DNA of 64,000 bases, taken from positions 20,515,872 through 20,579,871 of the forward strand of contig OZ234497.1 of assembly GCA_965153455.1 (NCBI GenBank), written 5' to 3'. Under the pieces are notes generated by a model. It ran no database searches. It was not told the DNA's origin and saw only the letters and a program-made list of their open reading frames with translations. The stretch's first letter is position 1. The number at the start of each line of letters is the position of its first letter. This stretch comes from Sphagnum compactum (Eukaryota > Bryophyta > Sphagnopsida > Sphagnales). Positions 22,278 to 38,330 of this stretch are shown here, in pieces. The translations under genes were made by a program, and so were the position numbers.

Positions 22278-23760
22278 ATACTTTATAGCGAAGAGTAGCA
22301 ACAGGGAGAATCTAGAGCTGTCCGTAGAGCAGGGATTATGGGCTATACATCACAATAATGAGCCCAAACTGAATGAGGCTTTGGATACATGTGCCCATGT
22401 GATTCTTGTATTTTGAATCAACGAAACACGACATTTCCAGGTATCTGTTAGTCCGTGCTTTAGAAACTCACCACATGTGGAATCCCTACAATGAAAATTG
22501 CCATGTCAAGATTTTGCAACCTTTTCCTTCAAGTTTGTGCATGACTTCTGTGGATGGAGGAGCAGCTTAAGTGTAGTTTGTGCTTTTCTAGATTTCTGGC
22601 AGTCTGCTTTCGGCGCTTAGAGCAAGGGTTCTCTCTTGAATGAACCAGAGATTTCTGTTACCATCTGATGAAGGAGAGAGTGTAAAGGAGGTGGAGGTGG
22701 AGGTGGAGAAACATTTTGCGGTACCTGGATTTGCTCACATCATTTGCTGGTATATTTTCAGATTAGTTGGGACTGCAAGGAGTTGGAGACGAGTGTGGGA
22801 GAGCAATTGGCATTGATGTTGTATGGGGAACCTGACAGTGAACCTCAGGTAAGGTCTTGTCTTGTGATTTGGGACTGGGTGGGATCTTTGCTAAATTTGT
22901 GTTGTATGATGTGAGGAAGCTTTGGAAGTCATAGACTAATGCAGATTTGTGATGGTTGAAGGTTTGAGATCTAGCATGTTAAATAGTTGGATCCAGAGGG
23001 GTCTTTGTGTTAAAACTATCTGGAGAAGCACATGGAGCTGCATGACACCTGGTTTGGAAACTGAATGTGAGACTGAGACTTTTTTGCCTGTGGCTGTATA
23101 ACTTGTTTTGTACTTCATTGATATAGCAGCAGTTGATTTGCAGTTCAGTAGAAAAAGAGAGCTGGCTTCTGGACATGAAATAGTGTTTTTCGAACTGATG
23201 TGGTGTGTGGGTGTATTTTCAACTGTCAGGCTCTTGCAAAGGAGGGAGAGAAATGGCAAGAGGAGGAGAGAACAAGCAGAGGGCAGAAGACAGAACAAGA
23301 TGCAGATATCATCCCATTTGAAGATAATGATGAGGAGAAGCTTTGAAGATGACGACAGTGAAGATGAGGAGGGTACTAGCTGGTCCAAATCCCTGATGCC
23401 CTTTATGCAAGGAGGGTGTGGCTGACCACCAGTGGGGACGGGAAGAGGAGGTGGTGCTTGGTCTCCACATGGACCCAAGGGACCTAGTTTGGAAGGGTTG
23501 GGCAGGGAGGAAGAGGAATGATGGGAGGTCCTGGTCCAGGTGGGAGGGGTTAACCTTTCCATCCTGGGATGGGTGGTGGAGGTGATGACTTTGACATGGG
23601 TTTTGATAGGTTTCCTATGGGCCCTGGTGATGTGGTTGGGGTCCTCAGGAACTTGGTCGTGGCTTTCCTCCTTCATGTCACCCTGGAGGACCTGGACCTG
23701 CATTTGGAGGTCCTGAATTTCTGAATTTTGGACCCATGGCTGGCCCTGTGCGTGGGATGG
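22278..23760 (+). pseudogene. Degenerate YTH and C-terminal half of the CPSF30-like gene
   Basis: Exon 3 (22278-22440) joins exon 2 in phase as R-YFIAKSSNRENLELSVEQG and continues through KLNEALDTCAHVILVF. A TGA (22414-22416) then stands where the family has Ser or a similar residue, followed by INETRHFQ. The next YTH segment, which holds a second aromatic m6A-cage Trp and the 'HEHGTAQYG' region, is absent. A remnant HHMWNPYNENCHVKI follows at once (about 22470-22515) in another frame with no good splice site. A clean exon 22762-22848 encodes ISWDCKELETSVGEQLALM, then PDSEPQ. The exon at 23230 encodes ALAKEGEKWQEEE, later IIPFEDNDEE, then a stop at 23344; the acidic block FEDDDSEDEEG resumes one frame over. 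The Gly/Pro-rich tail (23430-23760) is also frameshifted. Together these show loss of the YTH half. The 300-residue antisense frame here is a shadow. Confidence 0.85.
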
Positions 23761-23899
23761 GAATAGGATTTCCAGGAAGGCCACGTGGTCTTCTGTACAG
23801 CATACCTGTTGAGTCAGTAGGAAGTTCCTCCTCCACATACGAGTCCTTCAATTCTGTAAGGTGACCTTTCAAATTTGTGTTTGCTACTGAAGGCATGCC

Positions 23900-24680
23900 T
23901 CCTTATGCCTCAAGTATAAAACGTCAGTACACTCTTGATCCTGTAATGTGGGTTCTTTGCGAGTGTTGTCAGGATCAATGCCCGCACCCTGATCCTTGCC
24001 ATTTTCAGAATTGCACTAGATTGTGCCATAATCATTGGGCTCTTGATTCTTGACACAAAATTGAGTCTTAAGCATCTTGAGGGTGCACCTGAATGCAAGA
24101 ACCAATTGTTATCCTTGTGTAAACATTAATTGTGGAATAAGACAGAAGGATTAGGAGCAGAACATATTCATAGTCATTATTTCTATAATGTTAGGAAGAG
24201 GCTGCAATTGGGTATATCCATCCCCATGAGAAAAACTTGATGAGCAAAGCTCAAAGTTGTACAATGTCACAAAATAAAAGCTCCAGTCAAATTGACATAG
24301 TGTGTGTATGTCCATGTCCCATTTTCCTTGATAGCGTTTCTAGGTTTTTTCTGGTTTTCAATTTTTGTAATATTGGAAATTTGGTGATTTTTCCAGAAAT
24401 TTAGCAAAACTTGTTGGATTTGCAATAGAATAACAAACAATTCCAAAAAACTTCCCAAACTTTTGTTTTTAAAAAAGTGAACAAAATTTGTCCACAATTT
24501 TTTTATTTCTTATTTGTTTAGTTAAATTGGTCAATACATTTCAAACTAAATTTTCTTTTAAAAGAATGGGGGACAAAGGGGGATATTAAAAGTAATATTC
24601 AATAGAACATTTGTCAAACATTTTTGCAAATAATAACAATTTCAAATGATTAGTGTCAAACGGTATAAGAACTTTTCAAT
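23900..24680. other. Intergenic, no gene seen
   Basis: DNA downstream of the CPSF30 locus. AT-rich from 24290 onward, with no recognisable coding sequence. Confidence 0.4.
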
Positions 24681-24687
24681 GCTTTTG

Positions 24688-24885
24688 CCATTGTGTACTT
24701 TCTCAAGCATCAAATGTTCAACCAAATTTTGCAATGAAAATGCATATTGGATTTGTTACACACAATTCATTATAAGCAAATTTGTTCCATTGTGTACTTT
24801 CTCAAGCATCAAATGTTCAACCAAATTTTGCAATGAAAATTCATATTGGATTTGTTACACACAATTCATTATAAGCAAATTTGTT
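24688..24885. repeat. Near-perfect 99-bp tandem duplication
   Basis: The blocks 24688-24786 and 24787-24885 are almost identical (one visible difference, GCATATTGG against TCATATTGG), and the first 9-10 bases of a third unit follow. The high identity points to a recent event. Each unit reads open in one frame, which explains the repetitive frame 24646-24891. Confidence 0.95.
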
Positions 24886-24990
24886 CCATGAATTAGGAGA
24901 AGTTGTTATATTCAATATCTTGAATACAATGTTGAAGTTATCTTTATTCAGGATTAAAAACAAGCATTTTCCCTATATATATATATACTA

Positions 24991-25395
24991 GTGGGTACCC
25001 GTGACCTTCAGACACTGTGAAGTCCCTCGGTTTCTTTAAACCAAGAGAGACACACACAAAAGCGCAAAGCAGCTAATTTTAATTTAATTTAATTTATTTT
25101 TTGTGACGAAAATCCATTGAAAAGTCCCCCATGAAAACATACATGGTGAAGCAAACATTTTGGAAAATTTTCAAAAAAAAATTAAATCGTCACATTTCCA
25201 GGAGGGGAAAAAAAAGAGTTTTGAAATCATCACATTTTGAGGAGAAAAAAAACAGGTTTTGAAATCGCTGAGATTTGTGGAGGATTTGGGCAGATTCCAA
25301 GCTTTCTTATTTTGAAAAGCGTTTATGAAGGGCGTGCTAACCCTAACCCCAAAGGAGGACGACCGGACGGACAGCCACTTAAAATATTATATATA
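24991..25395. mobile_element. Transposon-like unit 1 (starts GTGGGTACCCGTGACC, ends near GGACGACC...ATATTATATATA)
   Basis: The unit opens after a TA-run and ACTA with GTGGGTACCCGTGACCTTC, then CACTGTGAAGTCCC and GGTTTCTTTAAAC. It ends with GGACGACCGGACGGACAG and an AT-rich tail (25355-25395). The same opening begins again at 25396, so two related units lie head to tail. No coding sequence is visible, so it would be non-autonomous. The class is not known to me. Confidence 0.6.
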
Positions 25396-26195
25396 GCGAG
25401 TACCCGTGACCTTCGAGCACTGTGAAGTCCCCCGGTTTCTTTAAACTTGGTTCATGTTTTAGTTTTTTCTAGAAACTTTTATCTTTCTTATTTTATTTTA
25501 TTTTTAGGTGTTTTCTGTTTTTATTATTATTTTGTATAATAAAAATAAAGTGTTTATTTTTCACTTTTATATTTTTGTTTATTTGGATGCAAGTTTGAAG
25601 TTTGGAGAAAGAAGACACACCTCATTCTTTTTCAAGTAAGGTTTTTCTTCATTATTGTAAGTTCTATTTTTTTTATTTTTTATTTGGTTTCTTCATTTTT
25701 GTAGATTTTTTTCTTTTAAAATTATTTTACTGTATTTCCCTTTCCTTGTTTCATTTGTTTCCATTCCTTTTTTATAATTTTTTTTGCATTTTTATTTATT
25801 TTTTTGTTTATGTTTGTTTCATGTTTTTATTTTTTCAATTCTTATTTTGTCTATCTTCATTTTTTTTCTATTTTTATGCATTTATTTATTTATTTATTTT
25901 GTTTCTATTTTCTTTTTCAAAAAAATCTATTTTTTCTAATGTGTTTTATAATGAAAATAATTTTAAAAAAGTTTTGTATTTTTGTTTGATTAGATATAGG
26001 TTTGAAGTTTGGAAAAAGAAGAAAAACCTCTGCTGAACACATAAACATTTGGATAAACTGCTGCTGCCATTCGTCCTCCTCCCCTTCAATCATCTTCTTC
26101 TTCCGAGATGAGGAACTTGGATCGATGGATGACGAGATGGATGACAGAACAGATGAATGAAAAGGACGACCACCCAAGGATATTATATAAGTAGA
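25396..26195. mobile_element. Transposon-like unit 2, same family as the preceding unit
   Basis: Starts GCGAGTACCCGTGACCTTC, followed by the same CACTGTGAAGTCCC and GGTTTCTTTAAAC blocks as unit 1. It ends with AAGGACGACCACCCAAGG and TATTATATAA. The interior (25450-25990) is extremely T-rich, which creates long Phe/Tyr-rich frames that are not genes. The match of both start and end with unit 1 is the evidence for calling these two copies of one element. Confidence 0.55.
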
Positions 26196-26723
26196 TATAT
26201 AAAAGCTATATTGCAACAACAAATCTTAAAGTTGACATATGTGAATTTTCAAAAAGAAAAAAGAAAAAAAGAACACCCATTTTGAACCATTAACACCTTC
26301 TAGCTTGAGGTTCTTTTTGTGCAAATTTTATTAGAAATTATACACCTATTCATGTTTTGAATTCTCCATTTAAATTAGGTTCAAAACTACTAGGGTTGCA
26401 GTCAATTGATTTATTAATTATAAAATGATTTCAATACTAAAAATCCACCCTCCAAAAAAGGTCAGTAAATAACCTTGAGGATGGAAAGACATTGAATCAA
26501 GCTTTTTTAGTTAAAATAAAATAATGTAATTGGTAATTATATATTAATATCATAAGATTTTAAAAAAATATTGATCTTGACTCTTATGATATTTACTTTT
26601 TTTCAAATCTTTAAAAGCAGGCCTAACAATAGGGGTACCCTTATTGTACAAGGAAGGATGAATGAAGAAGAAACGGATGAAGAATATCTTCTCCATTTAT
26701 GGTCAAGCTTTCCGTTCGTATGG

Positions 26724-26732
26724 TTTCCCGCC
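26724..26732 (+). promoter_or_regulatory. E2F-binding site upstream of MCM3
   Basis: TTTCCCGCC, a match to the E2F consensus TTTSSCGSS, lies about 190 bp upstream of the MCM3 start codon. Plant MCM genes are known E2F targets switched on at G1/S. The match is read directly; its use is inferred from the family. Confidence 0.75.
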
Positions 26733-26762
26733 ACTGTATCTCTCGCAGAGCCGATTGCGCGG

Positions 26763-26823
26763 GAGAGAGAGAGAGAGAGAGAGCGCTCGTGAGCGCGAGT
26801 GCGAGAGAGGGAGAGGGAGACGA
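26763..26823. repeat. GA microsatellite in the MCM3 5' region
   Basis: A pure (GA)n run at about 26765-26783 is followed by further GAG-rich sequence to 26823. It lies between the E2F site and the MCM3 ATG, probably in the 5' leader. It produces several Arg/Glu-rich frames that are not genes. Confidence 0.9.
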
Positions 26824-26922
26824 GGGCAGAGAGTGTCGCGGGGTTGCAGTCGCTTCCCTTTCTTTCGCATCTTACAATATATACAGGAAGTTGTAGCGTA
26901 AAACTTTTCTTCCAGGCTCAGT

Positions 26923-33985
<7,063 letters not shown>

Positions 33986-33989
33986 AGTG

Positions 33990-34930
33990 GTTCTTGAGAT
34001 TCACACTCTGCTTACTGAGGAGATTCAGATTCTGCTTAGAGAGGACAATTTCACTACATCGAAAATTGGTCAGTGCAGAGTCTCCACAGTTTGAGGACAT
34101 ACAACCTGAGATACTTCAGCCCACAGCACTGTCAAGGTGGCCATACATACTACATAGCATCAACAGATGGGGTGCAGTCTGAAGATATCAAGACTATGTA
34201 AGCAACCATGGATGCGACAAGCTTCCATACTTCTGATGCTTCAGGAGTCTGTTGTCTAAGTGTGACAGATCTGGCTTGGTATGGCCTAATTGTGCAATTA
34301 TTGACATTCACACATCTACTGGTGTGTGGAATCATTGACATGGTCTTCACCTTCATAGAATTTTTGCAAGTTATCTCACAATGTTGCAGGAACAGATTGT
34401 CTGCTGCTGCTGCTGCTTCTCCAACACATTAAAGTCATGAAACTGCTTTGTATTGTTGTGTAGATGAAACAAATGATCGCATTTGCATGTGGCCTATTGT
34501 CAGATGTCCTCAGAAGACAAACTTTGCAGTCCATGGTTGCTGAAAGTTGAAATCAGTTGCAACTACGGCTGGATAGTCCTTTCCTTTCTCCTTCTGAATA
34601 TCCCTTTGATCAAACATGATATGCTTCTGTAAAAAAGCTGTACAAGAGGTGCTCTTATCTGGATGGTCCACTCCAGTTTCTTCCTAAACATATCTTGATT
34701 GCTACTTGTTTGTGTAACTCAGGCTTCACACAGAATGATTCTGTTGCTTCCTGGTTTCATCTTCTGTACGTGGAAGAATTCTTCATACTGTGACATTCTG
34801 TGGTTGCTAATGAGAATTCTTCCCCTTTCAATCTTGCTTGGATTCTATTTGAGTAAAGTAACTTCCTGATCACCAAATACCAACAATGTCTTGCTTGGTT
34901 CCATTTTTGCATGCATCCCTTTAAGTTGAT
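33990..34930. other. 3' flank of MCM3, no further gene seen
   Basis: Probably holds the MCM3 3' UTR. A (CTG)5-like run lies at about 34402-34415. No coding family was recognised. Confidence 0.4.
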
Positions 34931-34937
34931 GTGGGAG

Positions 34938-35040
34938 TAGAAGAAGAATCTGTCACTAGTTCTTCGTCTTTGGGCAAGCTTGAAGAAGAATCTGTCACTC
35001 GTTATTTTATATTGGGGAAGCTTGAAGAAAAATCTTGTTA
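34938..35040. repeat. 42-bp tandem repeat x 2.5
   Basis: GAAGAAGAATCTGTCACT at about 34940 recurs at 34982 and, changed, at 35024, giving a 42-bp period. The antisense frame 34757-35062 is repetitive because of this. Confidence 0.85.
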
Positions 35041-35049
35041 CCTTAATTT

Positions 35050-35780
35050 GAGTAACTTGCAAATTGAACTACTAAAAGTTGTCATCACACAAATGGTTAA
35101 ATAGGTTCTCATTCCCCCACAGTTTGTAGACTTGTAATGTTGGCCTCTTGTAAATGTCAATCAATGGCACATAAGGTTTTGTATAAACCCCAAAATACAG
35201 GAGCCCTTGCCGCGCTTGATTTTGTGATCAGAGGCTGCAGAACACAAAAACATTGGATATCTAGTTGAAATCAAGTTTAGTTCCTTTTCTTATAGACGAA
35301 AGAAAATGTTCTTAGGGTATGCTCTTATATTGGGGTTGGAATAAACTCTAGGGAATGAACTGTTGGATAATTGTAAGCTACAATTACAACAACTGTGCCA
35401 CAAAAGAATTCTCCTCACTGAAGCAAACATGAATTGAGCCACAGCCCAAATAGTGCTCAATTCATGACATGGAGACCTTCTGGGGCCTTAGTCAAAACTA
35501 TACTTATTCACAATACATCACATGAACTTGACTTTATAGACACATCCCGTATAACTCTTTGCATTGAGGATTCAAAACTACATATGCACACGCATGGACA
35601 CTTTGCACATATCTAGAACTTGGAACAAAGATCAAGTTCTAAAAATGCTCAAAGTTTTCATACTGAAGGTACTGATTAGAAATGCAGTGTTGTTGATGCA
35701 TAAACCACCAAAAACAAACTACCCTAATCCTTTGGCTTCTTACCGAAAATCCAGAAACCAGAAAACCGGTTTTAATGTTT
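35050..35780. other. Intergenic, no gene seen
   Basis: No coding family or clear repeat was recognised. Confidence 0.35.
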
Positions 35781-35789
35781 TCAGCCATG

Positions 35790-35885
35790 TGAGAACCGAC
35801 TAGGAGAACCAGATTTGGAATTCTTTTTGAAAAAAGAGAGAACTGGATGGGTTTTCACATGAAAACCCAGATCTGGTTCTCAGGG
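35790..35885. repeat. Imperfect inverted repeat (hairpin)
   Basis: GAGAACCAGATTTGG on the left pairs with CCAGATCTGGTTCTC on the right, and TGGGTTTTCA pairs with TGAAAACCCA in the right half. It could be a small decayed fold-back element. Confidence 0.55.
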
Positions 35886-36039
35886 TTTGGGAGGGAAATG
35901 AGTAGGTTGGAATTAGGTTTAGGGTTATAAGTTTTAGGGGTTAGGGGTGGCAACTCCACCAAGGGAGACCACGAAAGGAGAGGGATATAAAACCTAGGAG
36001 ACTTTTTTGCTTTGTTAACTTGTGTTTTTTAAAATTTTC

Positions 36040-36410
36040 ATTGTGTTTTGTTTCTTGTTCTTTTGCTTTGCATTGGCTCTTTGCCTTTGCTTGCTCCTTG
36101 CTTTGTGTCGCTCCTTGCATTGCATTGCATTGTTGCTGCTTATTGTGGTTTGTCACCTTGCGTTATTCTTGCTTGCTGTGGTCCATTGTCTTGCGTTGCT
36201 ACTACGCACTGTGGTTGGTCTCTCTCACCTTACGCGTGTTGCTCACTATGGTACATTGTCCTCACCTTGTGCCATTGCTGCTCGTTGTGGTTCGTCATTC
36301 CTCACTTTATGTTGTTGCTTCAGGTATTCATCTCACTCTCCTTTATGTTGATGTTACTTCTTGTGGTTCGTTGTTCCTCACCTTACGTTGTCGCAATTTG
36401 TTGAGGTGAT
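36040..36410. repeat. Minisatellite, about 37-40 bp units
   Basis: The phrase 'TTGCTGCTCGTTGTGGTTCG' followed by 'TCACCTTACGTTG' recurs about eight times with changes. All three plus-strand frames stay open through it (36020-36409, 36022-36351, 36048-36404), which is an artefact of the repeat. It starts from a simpler TTGCATTGCATTG run. Confidence 0.85.
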
Positions 36411-36769
36411 GTACTTCCCCCCCTCTTACCATATGCAGGTTTTGGAGCTTAGAATGTGAGGTGTATCTTAGAAAAATAAAGTAAGTTTTTTCATTCAAAA
36501 GTTTTGTTGTTTTGTTTTGTTTTTCATTTTTTGGTTGTAAGATTATTCTTTTCCTAAACTCAACTTTGACATTTTAACTTACATTCTAATCTTACATTGC
36601 ATTTCATTTTTGTAAACGCCCTTTGTAAATGTTCTTGTAAACGACAACATATTTAAATTATTTTCAATTGTGATCAAATATTTTTTCAATATTTTGTTAT
36701 TTCGTAACATAAAAAAACACACTCAAGCTTTTGTTTCACTTGTTTCATAAAATATACGAAGAATTTGAC

Positions 36770-37780
36770 TTTCTCAAGACTGACATTAGTGACAAAATTT
36801 GATGTCATCTAGTGTAAGGTCTATAATTGTCATCCATAAGGGGCATATGTTGATCACTTGTGGGTGAAAAAGGGGAATTTTGTGAACATCAAATTTTTGT
36901 GCTTATGGGCCTACTTGTCACCTAGGAGTAGATAGTATCCTCTTAAATGGACCATGACTCAAAATATTGGCAAGTGGATTGAAAGCTCTAGAAGACATAA
37001 CCTTCTGCTATTGTTGCAATTTTGGCACTATTATCTCTTCCAATGCACAGCTTGGGCTGCTAGCAAGTGATGATGGTGGTGGTAATTGTGGAATACCAAA
37101 AGGACCATAAAAATCTCGTGTCCAAGAGGACCATCAAAAACCTCGTGTCACGTCAACTTTTGACACGAGGTTTTTGATGGTCCTTTTGATATTCCGTAAT
37201 TCTTTCCACCATTATCACCACCACCATCACCTGCAAGTGGCCCAAGCCATGCATTAGAAGAGATTATAGTGCCACATGCCAACAATAGCAGAAGGTTATA
37301 TCTTCCAGAGCTTTCAATTCACTTGTGACTATTTTGAACCATGCTCCATGCAAGAGGAAACTATAGGTAGTCCAAGGTGGAAAGTTAGGATTAATTTATA
37401 AGCACAAAAGTTTGATGTTCATAGAGACCTAGCTAGATTTTTTTAATGTACTCAGACTCCTCATTATCGAGTGAAAAAATTCATCCAATTCATGCATGAG
37501 CTTTACAAAAAAAATCATTAAGCCTGCTTCGAGTTCTTCTCACCATGCAGCCATGGTCCTAATACAAGTTATAGCCCGGGGTGAGGGGCATTACCGGATT
37601 CAAGCCATGCTCGGCTCCATGTTGCATGGGCCCTTATTCCGGTAAAGCCCTTGCCCTAGGGCTTTACCTACCACATGATAAACTTTGCACCCACAAGTGA
37701 TCACAATTAAATGCCCACTATGGGAATATGATGGACTTATGGCATCAAGTTTCTCCACTGACGTTGGTAGAAGAAGTATA
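36770..37780. mobile_element. Fold-back element of about 1 kb with long imperfect inverted arms
   Basis: The left arm (about 36770-37150) and right arm (about 37161-37440 and 37680-37780) are reverse complements over most of their length. Examples are ACCTTCTGCTATTGTTG near 37000 against CAACAATAGCAGAAGGT near 37280; TGAACATCAAA with TTTTGTGCTTAT near 36890 against its complement near 37410; and TTGATCACTTGTGGGTG near 36853 against CACCCACAAGTGATCA near 37690. The right arm is interrupted by about 240 bp (37440-37680) holding GC-rich GGTAAAGCCC/GGGCTTTACC motifs, which looks like a later insertion. The centre is a perfect 24-bp stem with a 10-nt loop (37127-37150 and 37161-37184). There is no coding sequence. 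It may be a fold-back transposon or large MITE, and if transcribed it would form a long hairpin RNA. Confidence 0.8.
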
Positions 37781-38207
37781 TTTCATTAACCAAAGGGAGT
37801 GCTTGCCCAAGGTGGGTATGTCACACAGGTTGGGGCCTTGACCTCAATACAGACAGACATGGGCAATAGAGGGCATTGCTCAGCAAGCCACATTGGATTC
37901 ATTCCATTTGTTCAGTGCATGCCCCCCACATCTTGTAACGCATCCTATGCAAGTACCATGCACACAGCTCGTGTCAGTGTGCTTAATATTCTGCCTCTCA
38001 ACACGGCCTCCAACCTTATTGTACCAAAAAAATCGTCCTTTACCCGGCCTTTGGACGTCAGATCCTGGAGGCAAGGTGAACACCTTCCTATTCATTTTTC
38101 TTGTTTTTTGGCCCTCTTCTGGAGACAGGACACTTAGGCAACTAAACAAGGAACCAGTAGGTATAACGCGGCTCGTGTCGAGTCATTTTCCGCTGGCCGA
38201 GAAGGAG

Positions 38208-38216
38208 TATAAATAG
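38208..38216 (+). promoter_or_regulatory. TATA box for the BURP gene
   Basis: TATAAATAG lies 123 bp upstream of the ATG at 38331, an ideal plant TATA box at a usual distance. The transcript start would be near 38240, giving a leader of about 90 nt. Confidence 0.75.
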
Positions 38217-38330
38217 TTGAAGCCTCTCCCCTTGTCCTCACTTCACCTTCTTAGCTGATTTTCCGTCTCACTGAAAGATCGATCCAGTTATAATTCATTT
38301 TACCACAAGAGATAGCTGGTTTTATACAAA

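Noticed and set aside
22936-23838. 300-residue open frame on the minus strand
   Set aside because: It is antisense to the decayed Gly/Pro-rich CPSF30 tail, whose GC-rich repeats keep the opposite strand open. Its sequence is Pro/Ser/His-rich with no family features.
25602-26036. 144-residue Phe/Tyr-rich frame
   Set aside because: Produced by a T-rich stretch inside a transposon-like unit; looks like membrane protein only by composition.
34757-35062. 101-residue minus-strand frame with RFFFKL repeats
   Set aside because: Translation of the 42-bp tandem repeat.
36020-36409. Three overlapping Cys/Leu-rich frames (109-129 residues)
   Set aside because: All plus frames are open because of the minisatellite; the proteins are repetitive.
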